Source: CAIKZJ01 sp041675325 (lineage in GTDB: Bacteria > Bacteroidota > Ignavibacteria > Tepidaquicellales > Tepidaquicellaceae). Taken from it: a stretch of 7,857 bases of DNA. Under the pieces are notes generated by a model. It was given only the letters and a program-made list of their open reading frames with translations, was not told the origin of the DNA and did not search any database. Every line of letters starts with the position of its first letter. Position 1 is the stretch's first letter. The position numbers were made by a program, and so were the translations under genes. The DNA lies in contig JBAYUG010000112.1 of assembly GCA_041675325.1 (NCBI GenBank), forward strand, positions 1 through 7,857, read 5' to 3'. This document shows, in pieces, positions 1 to 5,632 of the stretch.

Positions 1-334
1 AATAGCAAAAATGATATTTGCCTCTGTATATCCACACTATGTTACAAAAGTTGAAAGCAAAGGCAGAACAATTGAAGAACTTTTGCAAGTTATAGAATGG
101 TTGACGGGTTTTGACAAGTATAAACTGCAACAACTCATTGACGATAAAGTAACATTTGAAACTTTTTTTGAAAAAGCAGCATTAAATGCTAATGCAAAAC
201 AAATTACAGGTGTAATATGCGGCTATCGCATTGAAGAAATAGAAAATGAACTTACACGTAAAGTTAGATATTTAGACAAGCTGATAGATGAATTAGCAAA
301 AGGAAAAGCAATGGATAAAATATTGAGGAAATGA
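1..334 (+). CDS. DUF2200 family protein, 5'-truncated by the window edge
   Basis: Small cytosolic protein of unknown function that I recognise as DUF2200 by its conserved blocks. Counting from the first in-window Met (base 11), these are KGRT at 17-20, WLTGF at 30-34, FETFF at 49-53, VICGYRIEEIE at 68-78 and the C-terminal YLDKLIDELAKGK at 87-99. No signal peptide or membrane segment is visible. The frame stays open to the left edge (Ile-Ala-Lys before that Met). Family members carry about ten further residues before the FASVYP segment, so the Met at 11 is probably internal and the true start lies outside the window. The stop is TGA at 332-334. No biochemical role is established for the family as far as I know, so none is assigned. 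The next gene is about 450 bp downstream behind its own promoter, so the two are probably not an operon. Confidence 0.88.
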   Translation, partial: IAKMIFASVYPHYVTKVESKGRTIEELLQVIEWLTGFDKYKLQQLIDDKVTFETFFEKAALNANAKQITGVICGYRIEEIENELTRKVRYLDKLIDELAKGKAMDKILRK

Positions 335-689
335 CACAAAAGAAAACAACTACCACCAACAGCACCTACCCAAAATGGGGTTTCGTATTTTAATTTAGAT
401 TTATTATAACTTGCTATAAAGAGATTTAGATAGAACCAATATTACCATTTTTGAAAAGATCAACTAAACTCCGTTCTCTCCTTTATATGTCAGAATCACA
501 TGAATACAATTTAATCTTTAATCAAATTTTCTTCTAAATTTGTTCTAAAAAATCCATAAAAAGTACTTTTGATTTCTTAGTAACAAAACCAAAATATTCT
601 AAATTGAGTTTTAAAGTCGTCAATTATTTTATTTAGAGAAATAATTATTCTCAAAATTCATACTTCCATTTTAGGTAGATAAATAATCC
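335..689. other. AT-rich intergenic spacer, no gene seen
   Basis: This stretch between the DUF2200 stop and the promoter of the TrmB-type gene is very AT-rich. It has only very short open frames, none with a ribosome binding site or recognisable product. A weak hairpin lies near its left end (listed separately). A small AT palindrome, AATAATTATT at 640-649, is the sort expected by chance in DNA this rich in A and T. I see no tRNA, repeat family or mobile element. Confidence 0.6.
368..393 (+). terminator. weak hairpin after the DUF2200 gene
   Basis: ACCC at 368-371 pairs with GGGT at 378-381 around an AAAATG loop, followed by the T-rich TTTCGTATTTT. The stem has only four pairs and the T tract is interrupted. 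It could end the DUF2200 transcript, but it is a poor intrinsic terminator. Confidence 0.25.
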
Positions 690-718
690 TTGACTTTTAT
701 TAATAATATATTTAATAT
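690..718 (+). promoter_or_regulatory. sigma70-like promoter of the TrmB-type regulator gene
   Basis: TTGACT at 690-695 and TAATAT at 713-718 are separated by exactly 17 bp, close to the housekeeping consensus. Transcription would start near 725, giving a leader of roughly 57 nt before the ATG at 782. The predicted start falls inside the dyad at 718-762. The surroundings are very AT-rich, so chance -10 matches are common; the good -35 box with ideal spacing is what makes this believable. Confidence 0.6.
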
Positions 719-762
719 TGTATCACTATCATGGTGAGACATTCACCTTTGTAGTGAGACAA
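718..762. promoter_or_regulatory. nested dyad, probable operator of the TrmB-type regulator
   Basis: Two inverted repeats share one centre at base 740. The outer arms are TTGTaTCACTA (718-728) and TAGTGAgACAA (752-762), with 10 of 11 positions pairing. The inner arms are GGTGA (733-737) and TCACC (743-747). The same word also recurs as a direct repeat, TGGTGAGACA at 732-741 and TAGTGAGACA at 752-761, exactly 20 bp apart, about two helical turns. The element begins at the last base of the -10 box and covers the predicted transcription start, a classic place for repression. Binding by the regulator encoded 20 bp downstream is inference from position and symmetry. Confidence 0.55.
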
Positions 763-781
763 CACATAATATATTAAAACT

Positions 782-1642
782 ATGTATAATATGGATGAAA
801 TAATTGATAAGTTAAAAAAATATGGAATTTCGAAGAGGGAAGCTGAAGTTTATGTTGCTTTGCTTCAGAAGAAAGAATTAACTGCTCCTGAAGTTGCAAA
901 AGTAACTTCTGTTACAAGAACAAAATGTTATGAAATTCTTCAAAACCTTGTAAAAAAGAAAATGTGTAATGAGAATTTCAAAAACGGGAATAAAATATTC
1001 AGTAGTGTCGAACCTAATATTGCTTTGCAAAATATACTATCTGTTCAGGAAATCGAACTGAATAGGAAAAAAGATGAAGCTCGGAATTTTGGAGAAACGT
1101 TATCAAAAATTTTTCATGAAAAGGAGAAGTTTGATTCTCCCCTTGATTATATAGAAATAATTAGTGACCCCGGTACTCTTAAAGCAAAATGGATGGAATT
1201 TGAAAAAAGCATGAAAGAAGAATTTCTTGTTTTTGTAAAAGCCCCATTTGCAGTTAATATGGAAGACAATATAGAAGAAGAAACCGAAACTCTTGGAAAA
1301 AAGGTGATTATTAAAGGATTATATGAATACGGAAACCTGAAAACAAAAAATGAGATAGACCATTTAATCCATTTTCTGAATGCTTATCAAAATATCGGTG
1401 AAGAAGTCAAGGTTTATAAAGAACTGCCAATGAAGTTAGCTATTATAGATGGAACTATAACTATGATTTCGCTTGCAGACAGAATTTCTATGAAACCGGA
1501 ACTAACATCAATGATTGTTAACCATCCGAGTCTTGCAGACGCAATGAAAACCGTCTTTTATACTTATTGGAATATGGGCATGTCTGTTAATGAATTCGAG
1601 ATTTTGGTGAAAAATGAAGAAGTGTTTAGCAGCATTGAATAA
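782..1642 (+). CDS. TrmB-family winged-helix transcriptional regulator
   Basis: Cytosolic DNA-binding regulator of 286 residues. Residues 5-80 form a TrmB-type winged helix: YGISKREAEVYVALLQ (14-29), then a helix-turn-helix around TAPEVAKVTSVTRTKCYEIL (35-54), then a wing ending in FSSVEP (73-78). A charged helical linker follows (about 81-115), a likely coiled-coil dimer interface. Residues about 121-277 resemble the TrmB effector domain, with LAIIDGTITMISLAD (219-233) matching the family's conserved strand and a final VFYTYWNMG helix. In characterised archaeal members this domain binds sugars, but the ligand here cannot be read from sequence. No Shine-Dalgarno precedes the ATG at 782; Met4 (base 791) is an alternative start. 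The promoter and dyad just upstream suggest autoregulation. The next gene, on the same strand, encodes a secreted protein and is a possible target. Confidence 0.85.
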   Translation: MYNMDEIIDKLKKYGISKREAEVYVALLQKKELTAPEVAKVTSVTRTKCYEILQNLVKKKMCNENFKNGNKIFSSVEPNIALQNILSVQEIELNRKKDEARNFGETLSKIFHEKEKFDSPLDYIEIISDPGTLKAKWMEFEKSMKEEFLVFVKAPFAVNMEDNIEEETETLGKKVIIKGLYEYGNLKTKNEIDHLIHFLNAYQNIGEEVKVYKELPMKLAIIDGTITMISLADRISMKPELTSMIVNHPSLADAMKTVFYTYWNMGMSVNEFEILVKNEEVFSSIE

Positions 1643-1710
1643 ATATAATTTTGTTCTCAAAAATGTTTTTTTAAAATCAAATATTTGCAAAATAACTAAT
1701 TATGTTCCGG

Positions 1711-1726
1711 TTGTATAATTATACAA
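1711..1726. promoter_or_regulatory. perfect 16-bp palindrome overlapping a TATAAT box
   Basis: TTGTATAATTATACAA is a perfect palindrome 37 bp upstream of the ATG of the secreted propeller gene. It contains a consensus -10 hexamer, TATAAT, at 1714-1719, but no convincing -35 box lies 16-19 bp upstream. Such an arrangement fits an activator- or repressor-controlled promoter. The arm TTGTAT also begins the outer arm of the dyad before the TrmB-type gene, though the inner bases differ. In AT-rich DNA a palindrome of this length can occur by chance, so the assignment is tentative. Confidence 0.4.
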
Positions 1727-1750
1727 AGCATAGTTAAAGTTGTTAGCAAA

Positions 1751-1756
1751 AAGGAG
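1751..1756 (+). promoter_or_regulatory. Shine-Dalgarno that fixes the start of the secreted propeller gene
   Basis: AAGGAG lies seven bases before the ATG at 1764. It rules out the in-frame TTG at 1740, which is upstream of this site and would add eight residues before the signal peptide. It is the only strong Shine-Dalgarno in the window; the TrmB-type gene and kdpE lack one. Confidence 0.75.
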
Positions 1757-1763
1757 TAATGTA

Positions 1764-3971
1764 ATGAAAAGAATATTTACATTGTTTTTTGTCGTGTTAT
1801 TGATGGTATTTGCAATGAACCTCGATGCACAGGTTAATCAAGATTGGAAATGGGCACACCCGGGACCGCAAGGAAATCAAATGCGCTGGATAAAAATTAT
1901 TGATTCTCTAAATTGGTATGCCTGCGGTAATACAGGTACATTTATGAAGACATCAAATGCGGGGGCTAACTGGACTGTTTATACGAATGCCGGCGGCTGG
2001 CTGCCAGCATACTTTGGAGAGGGAAGAAACCTAATGAACGGTTGGTTTTTTGATTTAAATACAGGAGTGATTTGCGGTTTCACTGGATGGATTGCAAGAA
2101 CTACAAACGCAGGTGTTTCTTGGGATTCAATAGGTATTCCGACAACAAACTCGATGTACGGACTTCATTTTGTGAACAATACAGTTGGATATGCTTCGGG
2201 TGCAGGGGGAAGATTATTAAAAACAACCAATGCTGGATTATCGTGGGATTCAATTCCATCAGGTATATCGACTGCTAATTACAATGTTTATGCACTTGAT
2301 ACAAATAGAATATTTTTTTGTACAACACTTTCTAATCCTTTAACTTCTAAAGTAGTAAAATCATCGAATGGGGGAATAAATTGGACAACCTATACTATGG
2401 ATACCGCATTTACTGCATATGATATTAATTTTATAAATGAAAACACCGGAATGGTATGCGGTTCCGCAGGGGTAGTCAGGTTCACCTCAAATGGTGGGGA
2501 AACATGGATACGAGCTAATATCCCATCAACCGTAGCTTTATACGGGATACATTCTTCTTTAACCCCGACACCTACTTTTTATGTAGTTGGTGCTCCAACC
2601 GGAATTTATAAAACCGAAGATTACGGCGCGAACTGGACTCTCTTAAGTTTTAATGATCCGAATATGACATTGTCGTCAACACACTATTCCGTAGATGTCA
2701 GTGGAAACATGATTCTTGCGATAGGAGCCTATGGTTCAATACAAAAATCAACGAATGCTGGTGCTAACTTCACAACTCTTACGCATTGGCTAAGCTCGGC
2801 AACTAAGTATGCTGTATGGTCGCAATATAATAATGGTTTAGTATTGGCAATTGGTGGTCGAACTTTTCCAAATTTTGACCAGGTTTTAAGGTCAACAAAT
2901 GGCGGAACGAACTGGGCAGTTATCCCATTCAATTCTACTGCAACTTATAATAGTTTGTCTATGGTAAATTCCTCCACAGGATATATGTCCGGTTCTTTGG
3001 GTAATCTCCGTAAGACAACAAACGCAGGTTTAAACTGGGATTCAATTCCCGGACCGTTTGGTACTTTCAATTTAAAAAGAATCGAATTCGTAAATGCAGC
3101 AACTGGATATGTATTCCAACAAACGACAAATACCGGTGGTGGATGGAAAACCACAAATGGTGGGCTAAGCTGGGATTCGTTGACCAATATGGGAAGTGAA
3201 ACAAGGATTGCTTCTTCATCCTTCATTAACGCTAATACAGGATACGCTGGAAATAATTTGGCTAAATTAATGAAAACGACTGACGGAGGAGCAAACTGGA
3301 CAATATTAGCAAATACTCCAATGGGAACCTTCGGTCTTTACGGAATTAAATTCTTCAATGCAGACTCTGGTTACGTTTGCGGTGCCGCTGGTTTAAAACT
3401 TTGCAAAACTACGAATGGGGGAACAAGTTTTGATACAATAATTACTCCTTTCAATAATACTCTTTACTCAATGAATTGGATTAACTTCAATAGTGGATGG
3501 GTATTCGGTTCCGTCGGATATGCCGGGAAAACTACTGATGGAGGAGCGAATTGGTTTATTCATAATACATCAGGTCAGATTGGTTACGGTTGTCATTTGA
3601 CACATCTCGATTCAGGCTTTGTTGTTGGAGACAATGCATATATTCTTAAAGTCGGTGATAATCAAACTGTTACTGGAACTCAATGGTCAGGAGTTCAAAT
3701 TCCAAGTGGTTATTATCTAAAACAAAACTATCCGAATCCGTTCAACCCGGTAACAACAATCGAATTTTCATTACCAAAACAGGGATTTGTAACTCTTAAA
3801 ATTTACGATATTACGGGTAGAGAAATCAGTAATGCCATCAATATGACTCTCAGTCCGGGTGTAGTTAAATATAAATTTAATGGTATGAACCTTTCTTCAG
3901 GTGTATATTTCTACAGACTTGTGGTTGATGCAAAAGCAATAGATACAAAGAAAATGATTCTCGTAAAATAA
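1764..3971 (+). CDS. secreted YCF48/BNR-like beta-propeller protein with type IX sorting domain
   Basis: Exported protein of 735 residues. It opens with a Sec signal peptide (Lys-Arg, a hydrophobic core at 5-18, likely cleavage after NLDA at 19-22). Residues 40-641 are repeats of about 41-50 residues with the pattern NTGxxxGxxGxxxKTTNGGxxW. Thirteen are clear, their K/R-T-(T/S)-(N/D)-x-G-x-x-W cores ending at residues 70, 120, 161, 207, 248, 291, 336, 384, 425, 470, 512, 556 and 597. A decayed fourteenth lies near 628-641. Such units are known from YCF48/HCF136-like and BNR-type beta-propellers. Residues about 652-735 are a type A Por sorting domain: YPNPFNP, LKIYDITGRE, LSSGVYFYRL and KKMILVK. 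By family knowledge it directs passage through the type IX system and attachment to, or release from, the cell surface. No catalytic residues are recognisable; binding or structural scaffolding is more likely than enzymatic activity. Confidence 0.9.
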   Translation: MKRIFTLFFVVLLMVFAMNLDAQVNQDWKWAHPGPQGNQMRWIKIIDSLNWYACGNTGTFMKTSNAGANWTVYTNAGGWLPAYFGEGRNLMNGWFFDLNTGVICGFTGWIARTTNAGVSWDSIGIPTTNSMYGLHFVNNTVGYASGAGGRLLKTTNAGLSWDSIPSGISTANYNVYALDTNRIFFCTTLSNPLTSKVVKSSNGGINWTTYTMDTAFTAYDINFINENTGMVCGSAGVVRFTSNGGETWIRANIPSTVALYGIHSSLTPTPTFYVVGAPTGIYKTEDYGANWTLLSFNDPNMTLSSTHYSVDVSGNMILAIGAYGSIQKSTNAGANFTTLTHWLSSATKYAVWSQYNNGLVLAIGGRTFPNFDQVLRSTNGGTNWAVIPFNSTATYNSLSMVNSSTGYMSGSLGNLRKTTNAGLNWDSIPGPFGTFNLKRIEFVNAATGYVFQQTTNTGGGWKTTNGGLSWDSLTNMGSETRIASSSFINANTGYAGNNLAKLMKTTDGGANWTILANTPMGTFGLYGIKFFNADSGYVCGAAGLKLCKTTNGGTSFDTIITPFNNTLYSMNWINFNSGWVFGSVGYAGKTTDGGANWFIHNTSGQIGYGCHLTHLDSGFVVGDNAYILKVGDNQTVTGTQWSGVQIPSGYYLKQNYPNPFNPVTTIEFSLPKQGFVTLKIYDITGREISNAINMTLSPGVVKYKFNGMNLSSGVYFYRLVVDAKAIDTKKMILVK

Positions 3972-4021
3972 AATCTGATAAATAAAGCGTTATAAGAAAT
4001 TGAAATAAAAGAAAGCAAATC

Positions 4022-4046
4022 AAGGCGGACAAAAGTCCGCCTTTTT
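4022..4046 (+). terminator. strong intrinsic terminator of the secreted propeller gene
   Basis: GGCGGAC at 4024-4030 pairs perfectly with GTCCGCC at 4035-4041 around an AAAA loop, followed directly by TTTTT at 4042-4046. The flanking AA at 4022-4023 can extend the stem into the T run. It lies about 50 bp after the stop at 3971 and ends that transcript. The T run is only on the + side, so it would not work as well for transcripts arriving from kdpE. Confidence 0.9.
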
Positions 4047-4076
4047 GTTTATCTTAGTTTTCGCCACTCCATATTA

Positions 4077-4180
4077 TTTGTTCTTAGCAATAATTCAATT
4101 CTTTACTATGCGACCTCTGATTTTTATGTAAAAAAATCTTTAAAATAGTTTTGTTCATAGCAATAATTTAATTCTTTACT
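4077..4180. repeat. 31-bp direct repeat, two copies 73 bp apart
   Basis: The segments at 4077-4107 and 4150-4180 both begin TTTGTTC, continue TAGCAATAATT and end AATTCTTTACT. They match at 29 of 31 positions. Sequence between and after them is not obviously duplicated. They lie just beyond the terminator of the propeller gene. No open frame or strong hairpin is associated, and the function is unknown. Confidence 0.7.
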
Positions 4181-4287
4181 CTGTGCTGCTATCCGTAAAA
4201 ATGTTGTAATAAAAACAAACTTTTTGCAAAATAATAACACTATATTTTTCTTTGTTTATTAATCAATTTGTAACTTTTCCCTGCTCT

Positions 4288-4323
4288 CTTTGCGACCTTT
4301 GCCTTCTTTGCGTCCTTTGCGTT
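4288..4323. repeat. 9-bp tandem array (CTTTGCGNC), four units
   Basis: Four contiguous 9-mers, CTTTGCGAC, CTTTGCCTT, CTTTGCGTC and CTTTGCGTT, are followed by AAAAATA. On the other strand they read as AACGCAAAG-type units. I recall similar CGCAAAG strings recurring between genes in Bacteroidota-like genomes, but that is memory, not a search. No gene or hairpin is associated. Confidence 0.75.
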
Positions 4324-4378
4324 AAAAATATATTGTTTAACAATAATACATTTGTTTTCTCAGCGTTCTCTGCGATCC

Positions 4379-4497
4379 CTGCGGTAAAATCTATGGTCAA
4401 TGTTATTATTTGTTTGTAGCTTTAGGGCTCTCTGCGGTAAAATCTGTGGTCAATGTTTTTATTTGTTTGTAGCCTTAGGGCTCTCTGTGGTAAAATT
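4379..4497. repeat. 53-bp tandem duplication with a partial third copy
   Basis: Unit 1 (4379-4431) and unit 2 (4432-4484) are each 53 bp and differ at three positions. Both begin CTGCGGTAAAATCT, pass through GGTCAATGTT and TTATTTGTTTGTAGC, and end TTAGGGCTCT. A third copy starts at 4485 with CTGTGGTAAAAT and decays after about 12 bp. Just upstream, CAGCGTTCTCTGCGATCC extends the same CTCTGCG theme. On the kdp strand the unit carries GACCACAGATTTTACCGCAG. The copies are similar enough to suggest recent duplication. No coding potential is evident. Confidence 0.8.
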
Positions 4498-4693
4498 ATT
4501 TTTCTCTCCAAAAGTCCCTAAAACAACCTAAGTTCCAAACAAAGAAAAACTCTATCTACCCAATATTGTCAATTATTTGACATAAATGCCAAAATCATTC
4601 CAAAATTATCTAAATCCGTGTTTATTTGCAACTTACGCCGTTTGCTCAACGATCAAGCATGAACCACGAAGCAATCATCTAAGGGTCTATTAA

Positions 4694-4781
4694 TGCGGTT
4701 AAAGTGCGGTGGATTTGCGGTTGAAGTGCGGTGGATTTGCGGTTGAAGTCCGGTGATAATGCGGTGTTACTGCGGTGGAAT
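4694..4781. repeat. eight-unit 11-bp tandem array, TGCGGTNNNNN
   Basis: Eight contiguous 11-mers begin at 4694, 4705, 4716, 4727, 4738, 4749, 4760 and 4771. Seven start TGCGGT and one (4749) starts TCCGGT. The last five bases alternate between TAAAG/TGAAG-like and GGATT-like in units 1-5, giving a 22-bp higher-order period, and diverge in units 6-8. Eleven bases is about one helical turn, so every core lies on nearly the same face of the DNA. The array sits about 140 bp beyond the kdpE stop. It resembles iterons in form, but no replication gene is nearby. Confidence 0.8.
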
Positions 4782-4847
4782 TTTATTTTTAATTATTTTA
4801 CTCAAGTAAATCATAATTCTAACCATATTTTGCTCTTCACTATATTA

Positions 4848-4871
4848 AACATTCCATCATTTGGAAATGTT
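4848..4871 (-). terminator. weak hairpin downstream of kdpE
   Basis: AACATTCC at 4848-4855 pairs with GGAAATGTT at 4863-4871, with one bulged base and a seven-base loop. Read on the kdp strand it lies about 50 nt after the kdpE stop and is followed by the AT-rich TAATATA, not a T run. It may protect the 3' end or be a poor terminator; no better candidate is visible for this transcript. Confidence 0.3.
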
Positions 4872-4920
4872 CCCTTATTAATAATAGTATCATAAATTGT
4901 CAAAATAATTCTTAGCAGTT

Positions 4921-5628
4921 TTATAATTTTGGTTTATCCGCTTTTAATATTATCATCCTGTATCCAACCCCGGATTCAGTAATAAACATTTTAGGACGAG
5001 ATGGATTGTCTTCCAGCTTTTTCCTTAATTGTGCAACATAAACCCTTAAATACTGTGTGTCATCTGAATACTGTTTCCCCCATATCTCCTTCAAAATATA
5101 ATTGTGAGTAAGTACTTTTTCCGAATTCCTGATAAATAGTGAAAGCAGTGAAAATTCCGTAGATGTAAGTTTTACTATACTGTTTTTCTTTTTAACTGTA
5201 CGAGTTGAAAAATTAATTGACACATTACCGTTTGTAAAATTCTCTATCTTCTGTTCCGGCAGTGAATGTCGCATACTCGTCCTGATTCTTGCAAGAAGTT
5301 CTCCTGTGTTAAATGGTTTGGTAATATAATCATCAGCACCAGAATCCAAAGCTGATATTATAACATTTTCCGAGTTTCTTACTGATAGTATTATTACCGG
5401 AACTTCAGAAAAATCTCTTATTTTCTTTAATAGACTCAAACCATCTTCATCCGGAAGTCCTAGATCAAGAAGTATTAAAGAAGGTCTGGCATTGACTATT
5501 TCCTGCAATCCTGATTTTGCATTTTCGGCTTCGAAAACTTTAAACCCGGAATTCTCAAGACTGATTTTTAGCAATCGCCTGATTTGAATTTCGTCATCTA
5601 TTACTAATATATTTTCTGTTATACTCAT
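4921..5628 (-). CDS. kdpE: KdpE-type response regulator (OmpR/PhoB family)
   Basis: Cytosolic DNA-binding response regulator of 235 residues, full family length. The receiver domain (about 5-120) has the acidic pair D11/D12, phospho-acceptor D55 in LILLDLGLPDEDG, switch residue S82 and the conserved K104 in TKPF. The C-terminal winged helix (about 128-228) shows VKLTSTEFSLL (152-162), a recognition helix around YLRVYVAQLRKKLE (193-206) and a wing ending in GVGYRM (220-225). In the known system, phosphorylated KdpE activates the kdpFABC potassium-pump operon. The KdpE name rests on the sequence and on kdpD lying immediately upstream, four bases before this ATG. No Shine-Dalgarno is visible, so translation is probably coupled to kdpD. 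The pump genes are not in the window. Confidence 0.9.
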   Translation of the reverse strand: MSITENILVIDDEIQIRRLLKISLENSGFKVFEAENAKSGLQEIVNARPSLILLDLGLPDEDGLSLLKKIRDFSEVPVIILSVRNSENVIISALDSGADDYITKPFNTGELLARIRTSMRHSLPEQKIENFTNGNVSINFSTRTVKKKNSIVKLTSTEFSLLSLFIRNSEKVLTHNYILKEIWGKQYSDDTQYLRVYVAQLRKKLEDNPSRPKMFITESGVGYRMIILKADKPKL

Positions 5629-5632
5629 GATG

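Larger units (their letters stand above)
4047..4920. other. repeat-rich convergent intergenic region, no gene seen
   Basis: About 870 bp lie between the terminator of the + strand gene and the stop of kdpE on the - strand. I find no open frame with a start signal or recognisable product, and no RNA gene. It is mostly AT-rich DNA interrupted by G-containing patches. From left to right these are a 31-bp direct repeat pair, a 9-bp tandem array, a 53-bp tandem duplication, an unremarkable stretch (4498-4693) and an 11-bp tandem array. The CTTTGCG, CTCTGCGG and TGCGGT words all sit in the same orientation, so on the kdp strand they read CGCAAAG, CCGCAGAG and ACCGCA. Confidence 0.6.

Noticed and set aside
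487..537. 16-codon open frame in the left spacer
   Set aside because: It has no ribosome binding site and a length expected by chance.
1508..1690. Open frame on the - strand over the end of the TrmB-type gene
   Set aside because: It mostly mirrors the C-terminal coding sequence of the regulator, and no product is recognisable.
1740..1742. TTG as the start of the secreted propeller gene
   Set aside because: It lies upstream of the AAGGAG ribosome site at 1751-1756 and would put eight polar residues before a normal signal peptide; the ATG at 1764 fits both.
2072..2278. Alternative + strand frame inside the propeller gene
   Set aside because: It overlaps the strongly supported frame completely and shows no recognisable domain or ribosome site.
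2729..3226. Open frames on the - strand inside the propeller gene (2729-2932 and 2945-3226)
   Set aside because: They arise opposite the repeated coding units, have repeat-driven composition such as recurring PPFVV and PAFVV, and lack start signals.
4567..4582. Inverted repeat TGTCAA / TTGACA as an operator
   Set aside because: The arms are only six bases, the site is far from any gene start, and such pairs are expected by chance in this AT-rich DNA.
4379..4781. CRISPR array
   Set aside because: The repeats are contiguous without unique spacers, their periods are 53 and 11 bp, and no cas genes are present.
4694..4781. Replication-origin iterons
   Set aside because: The array form fits, but there is no replication initiator gene, no DnaA-box cluster and no plasmid feature in the window.
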